Under the pieces are notes generated by a model. The model was not told the origin of the DNA, did no database searches, and saw only the letters and a program-made list of their open reading frames with translations. From JBARKJ01 sp049801375 (GTDB lineage Bacteria; Nitrospirota; JACRHJ01), in assembly GCA_049801375.1 (NCBI GenBank), contig JBARKJ010000030.1, positions 1-64,000 on the forward strand: a stretch of DNA of 64,000 bases, read 5' to 3'. The position numbers and the translations under genes were made by a program. Shown one piece after another: positions 17,663 to 25,378 of this stretch; within the stretch, counting starts at the first letter, position 1; each line of letters begins with the position of its first letter.

Positions 17663-18567
17663 ACTTCGACTTAAAAAAATATATAAGTGAGAAACGGCGG
17701 CTGGTGGAAGACTTTATAAACCTCGCGGCCCCGAAGGCGGACATATTGCCCAAAACGCTGCACTCCTCCATGCGGTACAGCCTGGAGGCCGGCGGGAAGA
17801 GGGTCAGGCCGATACTCGCAATCGCCGCCGCGGAAGCCGTGGCAGGACAGGGTGCATCCGATATTCCGGGACTCATTGCCTCGGCAAGCTCGCTGGAGTT
17901 CATCCACACCTATTCGCTTATCCACGACGACCTGCCGGCGATGGACGACGACGACTTCCGCCGGGGGAAGCCGACCAACCATAAGGTATATGGCGAGGCC
18001 GCCGCGATACTCGCGGGTGATGCCCTGCTCACGTTCGCGTTCGAGCTGTTGTCGTCTCCGGCGCATATGAGGGATATGGACCCGCTCCGCCAGTTGAAAG
18101 TTATTCATGAGCTTGCGTTTGCCTCAGGCAGCATGGGGATGGTGGGCGGCCAGGCCGTGGACATAGAGTCGGAAGGAACAGAGATCGATTTCGCCACGCT
18201 GGAATATATACATACGCGCAAAACAGGAGCGCTTATCCGCGCGTCGGTGCGTATCGGCGCAATCGCCGCCGGCGCGAGTGATGAGCAGCTGAGAGCCATT
18301 ACGCGTTACGGCGAAGAGGCGGGACTGGCTTTTCAGATAGCCGATGATATACTGGATATAACCGGCACTCAGGAAGAGATAGGCAAGGATGTGGGCAGCG
18401 ACCTGGAACGGGGGAAGAAGACGTATCCCGCGATGGTCGGCCTGGAAGAGTCCCGTATGCGCGCCAGCGAGCTTGCCGGGTCGGCTGTGGACGCGCTCGA
18501 AATTTTTGCGCAGAACGCGGAGCCTCTCCGCGAGATTGCACGTTACATAGTATCAAGAAAGAACTGA
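17659..18567 (+). CDS. ispA: Geranylgeranyl/farnesyl diphosphate synthase (IspA-type)
   Basis: This 302-residue trans-prenyltransferase has the first aspartate-rich motif HDDLPAMDDDDFRRG with the short-chain-type spacing (DDLPAMDDDD) and the second motif QIADDILDITG. GGKRVRP near residue 37 binds pyrophosphate. It condenses IPP with allylic diphosphates to give C15 (or C20) chains for quinones and undecaprenyl carriers. Chain length cannot be read with certainty. It overlaps xseB by four bases and precedes dxs by 20 bases, so isoprenoid supply genes are grouped. Confidence 0.94.
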   Translation: MNFDLKKYISEKRRLVEDFINLAAPKADILPKTLHSSMRYSLEAGGKRVRPILAIAAAEAVAGQGASDIPGLIASASSLEFIHTYSLIHDDLPAMDDDDFRRGKPTNHKVYGEAAAILAGDALLTFAFELLSSPAHMRDMDPLRQLKVIHELAFASGSMGMVGGQAVDIESEGTEIDFATLEYIHTRKTGALIRASVRIGAIAAGASDEQLRAITRYGEEAGLAFQIADDILDITGTQEEIGKDVGSDLERGKKTYPAMVGLEESRMRASELAGSAVDALEIFAQNAEPLREIARYIVSRKN

Positions 18568-18587
18568 TTGCCGAATGGGAGGGATTA

Positions 18588-20471
18588 ATGGCATATCTTG
18601 ACAGCATCGGCTCCCCTGCGGACCTCAAGGCGCTTAAGCTCAAGGACCTTCCGCTGCTGGCGGAAGAGATACGAGAAGAGATAATCGCGGTCTGTTCCAT
18701 AAACGGAGGCCATCTGGCCTCGTCCCTGGGCGTAGTGGAACTCGCCCTCGCACTGCACTATGTCTACGATACCCCTGCGGACAAGATAATCTGGGACGTG
18801 GGCCATCAGGCATACGCCCATAAGCTCCTCACCGGGAGGCGCGGCCGGTTCGGGACGCTTCGGCGCGAAGGCGGCATAAGCGGCTTCCCCAAGCGCTCGG
18901 AGAGCGAATATGACCCGTTCGACGTCGGCCACTCCAGCACGTCGATATCGGCGGCGCTCGGCATGGCGGTGGCGCGGGACATGGAGGGCGACGGTTTTAA
19001 AATCGCCGCGGTAATCGGCGACGGCTCGATGACCGCCGGGCTGGCGTTCGAGGGGATGAATCAGGCCGGACACCTGGAGCGGGACCTGGTCGTCGTATTA
19101 AACGATAACGAGATGTCGATATCCACTAACGTCGGCGCGCTGTCTAATTACTTAAGCCGCATCATCACCGGCGTCAAGGCGGAAAAGCTCAGGCGCGAGA
19201 CGGAGCAGTTCGTGAAGAAGCTCCCGAAGGTGGCCGAGCAGATGTTCAAAGTTGCCTCGAAGACCGGCGAAAGGGTGAAGGGGCTTTTCATGCCCGGCAT
19301 GCTTTTCGAGGAGATGGGCTTCTCCTACATCGGCCCGATAGACGGCCACGACATAAAGATGCTGACGGAAGCATTGAGAGACGCTCGGGACAGGAAGGGC
19401 GCGGTGCTCGTGCACGTCCTTACCAAAAAGGGCAAGGGCTATGAGTTTGCCGAGAATGACCCGACCGCGTTCCACGGCACGCCTCCCTTCGATGTGGAGT
19501 CGGGCGAGGCCGCGGCGTCCGGCGGGGGCGCATCCTATACCGGCGTATTCGGCGGGGCGCTCGTGGAGCTTGCGAAACAAGACCCGTCGATAATAGCCGT
19601 GACTGCCGCCATGCCGGAAGGGACCGGACTCTCAAAATTCGCAAAAGAATTCCCGAAGAGGTTTTTTGACGTCGGCATCGCCGAACAGCACGCCCTGACT
19701 TTCTCATGCGGGCTGGCCGCATGCGGCATGAAGCCTGTCGCCGCCGTCTATTCCACTTTCATGCAGCGTGCATACGACCAGGTCGTGCACGACATATGCA
19801 TGCAGAACCTGCCGGTCCTGATGGCGATGGACAGGGCCGGTGTCGTGGGCGAGGACGGCGAAACCCACCAGGGGCTCTTCGACATATCATTCATGAGGAA
19901 CGTGCCGAATTTAGTATTCATGGCGCCGAAAGACGAAAACGAGCTGAGGCACATGCTTTTCACGGGATTGAAATTAAACTGCCCCGTCGCGCTACGCTAC
20001 CCGCGCGGCAAAGGCCTGGGCGTCCCGCTCGATAGTGAATTCCAGGAACTTCCGCTGGGCAAGGCAGAGGTAATTTGCGAAGGTTCCGAGCTGTGCATAA
20101 TCGCCATTGGAAACACGGTGCATCCGGCAATCCTGGCGGCGAATGAACTTTCGAAATCCGGTTGCCAGACCGGCGTGATAAACGCGAGGTTCATAAAACC
20201 GATAGACAAAGACGCCATCATCCGCGCCGCGACGACTTCCAAGCGGATACTCACCGTGGAGGAAAACGTCCTCGCGGGCGGTTTCGGAAGCGCGGTGCTT
20301 GAGGTACTTGAGGAGGCTGGGATAATCGTGCCGGTGAAGCGCATCGGCGTCCCGGACATTTATGTCGAGCAGGGGACCCAGGCGCAGATAAGGCGCAGGC
20401 TGGGGCTCGACGCGGAAGGCGTCCTCCAGGCGGCGGAGGCCTTCGTCTCGGAAAAAGTTCTGGCGGAATAG
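18588..20471 (+). CDS. dxs: 1-deoxy-D-xylulose-5-phosphate synthase
   Basis: The 627-residue, thiamine-diphosphate-dependent transketolase-like enzyme makes DXP from pyruvate and glyceraldehyde-3-phosphate, the first step of the MEP pathway. Visible are the N-terminal GGHLASSLGVVELALALHYVY, the ThDP motif beginning GDGSMTAGLAFEGMN and closing with NDNEMSIS, YIGPIDGHD, the pyrimidine domain with GIAEQHALTFSCGLA, and HQGLFDISFMRNVPN. Length is standard. A GGGAGG sequence precedes the ATG. It follows ispA in the same operon. Confidence 0.97.
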   Translation: MAYLDSIGSPADLKALKLKDLPLLAEEIREEIIAVCSINGGHLASSLGVVELALALHYVYDTPADKIIWDVGHQAYAHKLLTGRRGRFGTLRREGGISGFPKRSESEYDPFDVGHSSTSISAALGMAVARDMEGDGFKIAAVIGDGSMTAGLAFEGMNQAGHLERDLVVVLNDNEMSISTNVGALSNYLSRIITGVKAEKLRRETEQFVKKLPKVAEQMFKVASKTGERVKGLFMPGMLFEEMGFSYIGPIDGHDIKMLTEALRDARDRKGAVLVHVLTKKGKGYEFAENDPTAFHGTPPFDVESGEAAASGGGASYTGVFGGALVELAKQDPSIIAVTAAMPEGTGLSKFAKEFPKRFFDVGIAEQHALTFSCGLAACGMKPVAAVYSTFMQRAYDQVVHDICMQNLPVLMAMDRAGVVGEDGETHQGLFDISFMRNVPNLVFMAPKDENELRHMLFTGLKLNCPVALRYPRGKGLGVPLDSEFQELPLGKAEVICEGSELCIIAIGNTVHPAILAANELSKSGCQTGVINARFIKPIDKDAIIRAATTSKRILTVEENVLAGGFGSAVLEVLEEAGIIVPVKRIGVPDIYVEQGTQAQIRRRLGLDAEGVLQAAEAFVSEKVLAE

Positions 20472-20479
20472 CCGACGAC

Positions 20480-21223
20480 TTGAAGGAAGCTAAAAAAAGA
20501 TTAGACGTAGAAATGGTCTCCCGCGGGATGACCGACTCCCGCCAGAAAGCCCAGGCCCTGATACTCGCAGGCCAGGTAATCGTTGACGGCAGAAAAGCAG
20601 TCAAGGCGGGGGAGCCGGTCACCGGGGAAACGAAGATAGAGATAATAGAGGGCCTGCCCTACGTCTCGCGCGGCGGGCTGAAGCTTAAAGCCGCCCTGGA
20701 TAATTTCAAAATTTCAGTCGCCGGGCTTGTCTGCGCGGACATAGGCGCATCCACCGGCGGCTTTACCGACTGCCTCCTTAAAGAAGGGGCGAAAAAGGTT
20801 TATTCAGTCGATGTCGGCTACGGGCTGATAGACTCGAGGCTAAGGAACGACCCCCGCGTGAGTGTGATTGAGAGGGTAAATTTCCGTCATGCCGGCGCCG
20901 GGTTCCTGGACGAGCCTGTGGATTTCGCCTCCGTGGACGTCTCCTTTATATCACTCAAGCTCATCCTGCCTCCGATAAACTTGAACTTAAAACACGGGGG
21001 TCTGGTCGTCGCGCTGGTGAAGCCGCAGTTCGAGGTGGGGCGCGAGGGCGTGGGCAGGGGCGGCATCGTGCGCGACGAAAGCGCGCGGGAGACGGCCCTC
21101 CGCGAAGTTACAAAGTTCGCCGAATCGATAGGTTTTAAAGCGCAGGGCGCGATGGAGTCGCCGGTGAAAGGCGCGAAGGGGAACCTTGAGTACCTGCTTT
21201 ACTTGCACAAGGCGGAGCCATGA
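20480..21223 (+). CDS. tlyA: TlyA-family rRNA methyltransferase / hemolysin-like protein
   Basis: A 247-residue protein with an N-terminal S4 RNA-binding domain (RLDVEMVSRGMTDSRQKAQALILAGQVIVDG) and a FtsJ/RrmJ-like SAM-dependent methyltransferase domain (VSRGGLKLKAALDNF, DIGASTGGFTDCLLKEGAKKVYSVDVGYGLIDSRLR, DFASVDVSFISLKLILPP). TlyA 2'-O-methylates rRNA in mycobacteria; the distribution of that activity in other phyla is less certain. The TTG at 20480 restores the family N-terminus, although its ribosome binding site is weak and it lies eight bases after dxs. It overlaps the next gene as ATGA. Confidence 0.92.
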   Translation: MKEAKKRLDVEMVSRGMTDSRQKAQALILAGQVIVDGRKAVKAGEPVTGETKIEIIEGLPYVSRGGLKLKAALDNFKISVAGLVCADIGASTGGFTDCLLKEGAKKVYSVDVGYGLIDSRLRNDPRVSVIERVNFRHAGAGFLDEPVDFASVDVSFISLKLILPPINLNLKHGGLVVALVKPQFEVGREGVGRGGIVRDESARETALREVTKFAESIGFKAQGAMESPVKGAKGNLEYLLYLHKAEP

Positions 21224-21819
21224 TTGACGAGATAGACGATAAGCAAGATTCCGAGCTGCCGGAGGACGGAGCGGCGGAGGAAAAAAAATCAGGCCCTGCA
21301 GAGGCCCCTGAGTTTGAGACGGACAAGATGTCCGGGGCGGCGCTTACGGCTATGCGCGCGCGTCAGGAGCACGAGGAGCAGGAGCTGAAGGAAGATGCGC
21401 AGGCGCATAAGCTGGGCCTTCAGGCGAGGCTTCTCCGGCTCGACGTGGGCGAACGCGCAAAGCAGGCGAGGATGGGCGACCAGGAGACTCGGATGATACT
21501 CATCAAGGACTCGAGCAAGCAGGTAGCTCTCGCCGTGCTCGGTAACCCTAAGCTCACGCTCCATGAAGTGGAGATGATCGCGGCTTCCAGGAACGTGAGC
21601 GAAGAGGTGCTCCGGGAAATAGCCGGGAACAAGGACTGGATAAAATCCTATTCCGTAACGCTCGCGCTGGTGAACAACCCGAAGACGCCTGTGCCGATGG
21701 GGCTGACGTTCCTTCCGAAGCTGAGGACGCGCGACCTCCGTTTCGTAGGCAAAAATAAAGGCGTGCCGGAAGTCATCCGCATGTCCGCCAAAAGGCTCGC
21801 CGGCACCCGCAGCTTTTAG
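21220..21819 (+). CDS. Conserved hypothetical protein with HEAT-like C-terminus
   Basis: A 199-residue acidic protein with no signal peptide or membrane segment. Residues 1-65 are low-complexity, rich in Glu and charged, and probably coiled coil. Residues 85-199 look helical and repetitive, with phrases such as VALAVLGNPKLTLHEVEMIAASRNVSEEVLREIAGNKDW, VTLALVNNPKTPVPM and LRTRDLRFVGKNKGVPEVIRMSAKRL. I recall related proteins in deltaproteobacterial genomes, also unassigned; the pattern suggests short HEAT-like helical pairs. It is translationally coupled to tlyA (ATGA overlap), which argues for a linked role, but the function is unknown. Confidence 0.8.
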   Translation: MIDEIDDKQDSELPEDGAAEEKKSGPAEAPEFETDKMSGAALTAMRARQEHEEQELKEDAQAHKLGLQARLLRLDVGERAKQARMGDQETRMILIKDSSKQVALAVLGNPKLTLHEVEMIAASRNVSEEVLREIAGNKDWIKSYSVTLALVNNPKTPVPMGLTFLPKLRTRDLRFVGKNKGVPEVIRMSAKRLAGTRSF

Positions 21820-21976
21820 GTTAAGCATATTTAATCTGTCCGCAAGGAATTTCCCGGCCTTCCGCTTTCCCCAAAAAGCACTAAATATTGTGCATCCAGG
21901 CAGTCCAACGCCTTCCTTTGGTAGATAACTGCCCTTATTACTTGATAAAATCAAGTTTCACCTAATAATTATTTTC

Positions 21977-22003
21977 TTGACAAGTAAATATTTTAAGTAT
22001 AGT
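21977..22003 (+). promoter_or_regulatory. Candidate promoter for the MerR-like gene and pil operon
   Basis: A perfect TTGACA (21977-21982) and TATAGT (21998-22003) with a slightly short 15-base spacer lie in a strikingly AT-rich 120-base leader upstream of the gene at 22061. The rest of 21820-22060 shows no coding frame. Confidence 0.45.
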
Positions 22004-22060
22004 TAGTATACCAATACGTATTAAATGTTAAAATAAATTAATTTTACAAATGGATATCTT

Positions 22061-22264
22061 ATGAGCATGATGCGCAGGGACACGGAAAAAAAAATATATA
22101 AGACCAGGGATATCTGCGAGCTCTATGACATTTCACGCTCCACACTTTTCAGATGGGAAAACGAAGGGCTCATAACGGGTGTGCAGAGGGACTGGAGGGG
22201 CTGGAGGCTCTATCACGCGGCGAACTTAAAAGAGATAGAGCGGATAATAAAGCATAAACAGTAA
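22061..22264 (+). CDS. Small MerR-type helix-turn-helix protein
   Basis: The 67-residue protein consists almost entirely of a MerR-like winged helix-turn-helix: YKTRDICELYDISRSTLFRWENEGLITGVQRDWRGWRLYHAANLKEIERIIKHKQ. It lacks the coiled coil and effector-binding region of full MerR regulators. Starts at 22061, 22067 or 22070 are all possible; no strong ribosome binding site distinguishes them. It is the first gene ahead of pilM, 17-23 bases upstream, so it may regulate or autoregulate pilus assembly genes (inference). Confidence 0.8.
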   Translation: MSMMRRDTEKKIYKTRDICELYDISRSTLFRWENEGLITGVQRDWRGWRLYHAANLKEIERIIKHKQ

Positions 22265-22287
22265 CTCCCGGTAACAGCGAGGTGCGC

Positions 22288-23343
22288 GTGTTCTTAGGCA
22301 GGAAAACACAAATAGTGGGGCTTGATATCGGGTCTCATACCGTGAAACTCGCACAGATTGTGGAGCGCGGAAAGGACCTGGTCCTGACGAAGTACGCATT
22401 CAGGGAACTGGACCCCGAGGCGATAGTGGACGGCGCGATTATGGACCGCTCCCAGGTCGCCGGGGTCATTTCCGAACTGTTGCAGGAGACCCAGTTAAAG
22501 GTCAAGGAGGCGGTCATAGGCGTATCCGGAAACTCGGTAATCGTGAAGCGGATATCGCTTCCGGAGATGAGCGAGGACGAGCTTTCCGAATCCATCAACT
22601 GGGAAGCGGAGCAATATATACCGTTCGCCATCGACGACGTCAACCTCGATTTCCAGATATTGGGTCCCTCCGCGAAGGAGGGCGCCAACACCATGGACGT
22701 CGTGCTGGTCGCCGCCAAAAAAGACAAGATAAACGATTACGTGACGCTCGTGACCGAAGCCGGACTGAACCCGGTGATAATGGACGTGGACGCCTTCGCG
22801 CTGGAGAATATGTTCGAGGTCAATTACGAGATAGCACCCGGCCGGGTGGACGCGCTCGTGAATGTCGGCGCGGCGGTGATGAACATAAACATACTGAAAG
22901 ACGGCGCCTCGGTGTTCACCAGGGACAGCTCCGTCGGGGGGAACCTCTACACCGAATCGCTTCAGAAGGAGTTCGGTATCAGTTTTGCCGCCGCGGAAAA
23001 CCTGAAGAAGGGCGACGATTCCGCGGGGGTGGACCTCTCGCGGGCGCAGTCGCTCATCGGCTCGGTGACGGATGACATAGCGTCGGAGGCGGCGAGGTCC
23101 ATAGACTTCTTCAGAGCCACCACCGGCATAGAGAACGTGGACAGGGTGATACTATCCGGGGGCGCCGCGCTCATGGCGGGCTTTCCGGAGCGGCTGGCCG
23201 AGAGGGTAGGCGTGGAGGTGGAACTGGCCAACCCGTTCAGGAACATAAGTCTTGACCCGAAACTGGACCCGGAGGCGGCGCAGAACTCCGCGCCCTCTGC
23301 CGCCGTGGTGGTCGGGCTTGCCCTGAGGAGGTTAAAAGAATGA
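22288..23343 (+). CDS. pilM: Type IV pilus inner-membrane platform protein PilM
   Basis: The 351-residue actin-like ATPase fold protein begins FLGRKTQIVGLDIGSHTVKLAQI and contains VIGVSGNSVIVKRISLPEMSEDELSESINWEAEQYIPF and VILSGGAALMAGFPERLAERVGVEVELANPF, the signature PilM segments. PilM is cytoplasmic and binds the N-terminus of PilN. GTG at 22288 is preferred because GCGAGG lies six bases upstream; a GTG at 22282 would overlap that sequence. Its end overlaps pilN as ATGA. It heads pilMNOPQ, which builds the alignment complex between the inner-membrane motor and the secretin. Confidence 0.95.
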   Translation: MFLGRKTQIVGLDIGSHTVKLAQIVERGKDLVLTKYAFRELDPEAIVDGAIMDRSQVAGVISELLQETQLKVKEAVIGVSGNSVIVKRISLPEMSEDELSESINWEAEQYIPFAIDDVNLDFQILGPSAKEGANTMDVVLVAAKKDKINDYVTLVTEAGLNPVIMDVDAFALENMFEVNYEIAPGRVDALVNVGAAVMNINILKDGASVFTRDSSVGGNLYTESLQKEFGISFAAAENLKKGDDSAGVDLSRAQSLIGSVTDDIASEAARSIDFFRATTGIENVDRVILSGGAALMAGFPERLAERVGVEVELANPFRNISLDPKLDPEAAQNSAPSAAVVVGLALRRLKE

Positions 23344-23975
23344 TAAAGATAAACCTCCTCCCGCACAAAAAGATCAAGGCGGTAGATAAGAATATACTGA
23401 AACTCCGGGCTGTGGTGCTGGGCGTCACGGTCCTTTCCATCCTCCTGGCCGCATACGGGACTATCCACATATATTCAAAAAAATCCAGCCTTAATACGCA
23501 GGTTGACCTGACGAAAAAACAGCTCGATATCATGAAGAAGAAGGTCAAAGAGGCGGAAGGCTACGAGAAGAGCCGGCTTGAATTTGAGCAGAAGCTCAAG
23601 ACGATTCAGGAGCTGGAAAAGAGAAAAATCCCCATGACGCCGCTCCTGAACGGCATAAACGCCGCTATTACACGGGACGTCTGGCTCACCTCGCTTTCCG
23701 TCAAGGGTCCCATGTTCACCATGGAGGGCATAGCGCGGGACAGCAAGAAGAATGCGCAGGCTTTCGCGGACAAACTGCAGGAACTGCCGACATTCTCGAA
23801 TATCCAGGTTGAGGACGTGAAAGACGTTTCCACCGCCAAGGAGGACAGGTACACGTTTAAAATATCGGGCAAGCTTGCCGGATTTGAGGACCTGCCCCCG
23901 GAGCCGGTAGCGGCTACTGAGACGAAACCGGGTGCGAAGCCTGCTGCGAACAAGCCCGCGCCGAAAAAGAAGTAG
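23340..23975 (+). CDS. pilN: Type IV pilus assembly protein PilN
   Basis: A 211-residue bitopic protein with the conserved cytoplasmic N-terminus MIKINLLPHKK that docks on PilM, one membrane segment (about residues 25-45), a coiled coil (50-90) and a ferredoxin-like periplasmic domain (IPMTPLLNGINAAITRDVWLTSLSVKG). A lysine/alanine/proline-rich tail closes it. It overlaps pilM by four bases and precedes pilO by eight bases. Confidence 0.94.
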   Translation: MIKINLLPHKKIKAVDKNILKLRAVVLGVTVLSILLAAYGTIHIYSKKSSLNTQVDLTKKQLDIMKKKVKEAEGYEKSRLEFEQKLKTIQELEKRKIPMTPLLNGINAAITRDVWLTSLSVKGPMFTMEGIARDSKKNAQAFADKLQELPTFSNIQVEDVKDVSTAKEDRYTFKISGKLAGFEDLPPEPVAATETKPGAKPAANKPAPKKK

Positions 23976-23983
23976 GAGGAAAG

Positions 23984-24562
23984 ATGAGCATAATTGAGGA
24001 TAAGCTAAAAAAACTTACCCCGAAACAACAGACACTCCTCCTGTTTTTTATGCCCGCGCTGATAATAGGCGCGTTCATGTATTATGTCTATCTGCCGGGG
24101 AGCAAGACTATTTCCGACCTGGAGACGACCGTCCAGACGAACGAAAGCGAAATATCAAAAAGCCAGATTATGCAAAGGAAGCTTAAAGTACTGAAGGCCG
24201 AAAACGAGCGCCTCCAGCAGGACCTGAAGGTGGCCACGCAGAAGTTGCCCTCGCCGGCGGAAGGAGAGGGGGTCCCGGACGCAATATCGGGGGCGGCGAA
24301 AACGAGCGGCCTTACAGTGAAATCGGTGAACGCCGGAGACAAAAAAACGGGGCCGGACGGGCTTTATATCCAGACGCCTATAAGCGTGGAAGTTAACGGC
24401 GGTTACCATGACCTCGGAAAATTCATGGAGAAGCTCGACCAGATGACGATGATGATGACGGTCTCGGAGCTGAATATCTCTTCCGGGACGGTCGGCGGCA
24501 TTAAAATGAACCTCCCGATCAAGTTTACCGTGCTGGCATATACGGCCGGCGGAGGTAAGTAA
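23984..24562 (+). CDS. pilO: Type IV pilus assembly protein PilO
   Basis: A 192-residue protein with a short cytoplasmic start (LKKLTPKQQTLLLFFMPALI), a membrane segment (about 17-37), a coiled coil (42-85) and a PilO periplasmic domain containing GGYHDLGKFMEKLDQMTMMMTVSELNIS. PilO heterodimerises with PilN. An AGGAGG ribosome binding site precedes the ATG, and its TAA abuts the GTG of pilP. Confidence 0.94.
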   Translation: MSIIEDKLKKLTPKQQTLLLFFMPALIIGAFMYYVYLPGSKTISDLETTVQTNESEISKSQIMQRKLKVLKAENERLQQDLKVATQKLPSPAEGEGVPDAISGAAKTSGLTVKSVNAGDKKTGPDGLYIQTPISVEVNGGYHDLGKFMEKLDQMTMMMTVSELNISSGTVGGIKMNLPIKFTVLAYTAGGGK

Positions 24563-25378
24563 GTGGAAAAAAGAACTAAGGTATTAATCATTGTGTTGGT
24601 GGTCCTGGGAATTGTGTCCGCCGGGTTCCACCTTTACCGGGGTTACCAGGCCCGTAAGGCGCCCAAACCGAAGATGACGATCACGATGGGCCCGGCCAGA
24701 AAGACTGTGGCAAGGGCGAAGTCCAAGCCGGCGGCGGTGGCCAATGCGCCGGGACAGCAGAACGTTGAAGAACCGGTCGCGATAAAGACGGTAGAGACGG
24801 GAAAGGAAGTGCAGTATAACACGCCGGAAGACTTCGTGGAGCACACTAAGCTTTCCCAGTCCGATGCGGAATCATATATACAGTTGAAGCTCGACGAGGC
24901 CAATAAATCCCTGGAAGCGGCCAGGAAGAAAAAAGACTCCGTTGCCGCGGACAGGGCGGAAAAGGAAATCGCCCTCTATGAGAAAACGGTCGCGCTTTTG
25001 AAGACGAGGGTGTTAGCCGGCCCTGAGAAGAACTACGTTTACTCATCGCTCGGCAAAAGAGACCCGTTCATGTCCCCGTTCGAGGTGCCGAAGGTGTTTC
25101 TCCCGGTGCCCCGGAACGCCTCGCCGCTTGAGAGGGTGCCGGTCGATAAACTGATGGTAAAGGCGATAATCTGGAATAATAAGGGGTTCAGGGCGATGAT
25201 AATGACTCCTGACGGTCGGGGCTATACGGTCAAGACGGGCGAACCCGTCGGGGACAAGCAGGGCAGGATTACCAGGATAACCGAAAGCAGTGTCTACGTT
25301 ACCGAAAAGATCAAGGACATCCTTGGCGACGTGGAGACCAACAAAGTAGTCTTACCCTTGCACAAGGAGGCGGAGTAA
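24563..25378 (+). CDS. pilP: Type IV pilus assembly protein PilP
   Basis: The start is GTG at 24563, immediately after pilO. The 271-residue protein has an N-terminal hydrophobic segment (7-25) instead of a clear lipobox, an extended charged linker with a helical stretch (75-135), and the C-terminal PilP beta-domain recognised from YSSLGKRDPFMSPFEVPK and LMVKAIIWNNKGFRAMIMTPDGRGYTVKTGEPVGDKQGRI. PilP usually is a lipoprotein of about 170-180 residues that links PilN/O to the PilQ secretin, so this one is long, mainly in the linker. Its stop codon overlaps the pilQ ATG by one base. Confidence 0.9.
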   Translation: MEKRTKVLIIVLVVLGIVSAGFHLYRGYQARKAPKPKMTITMGPARKTVARAKSKPAAVANAPGQQNVEEPVAIKTVETGKEVQYNTPEDFVEHTKLSQSDAESYIQLKLDEANKSLEAARKKKDSVAADRAEKEIALYEKTVALLKTRVLAGPEKNYVYSSLGKRDPFMSPFEVPKVFLPVPRNASPLERVPVDKLMVKAIIWNNKGFRAMIMTPDGRGYTVKTGEPVGDKQGRITRITESSVYVTEKIKDILGDVETNKVVLPLHKEAE

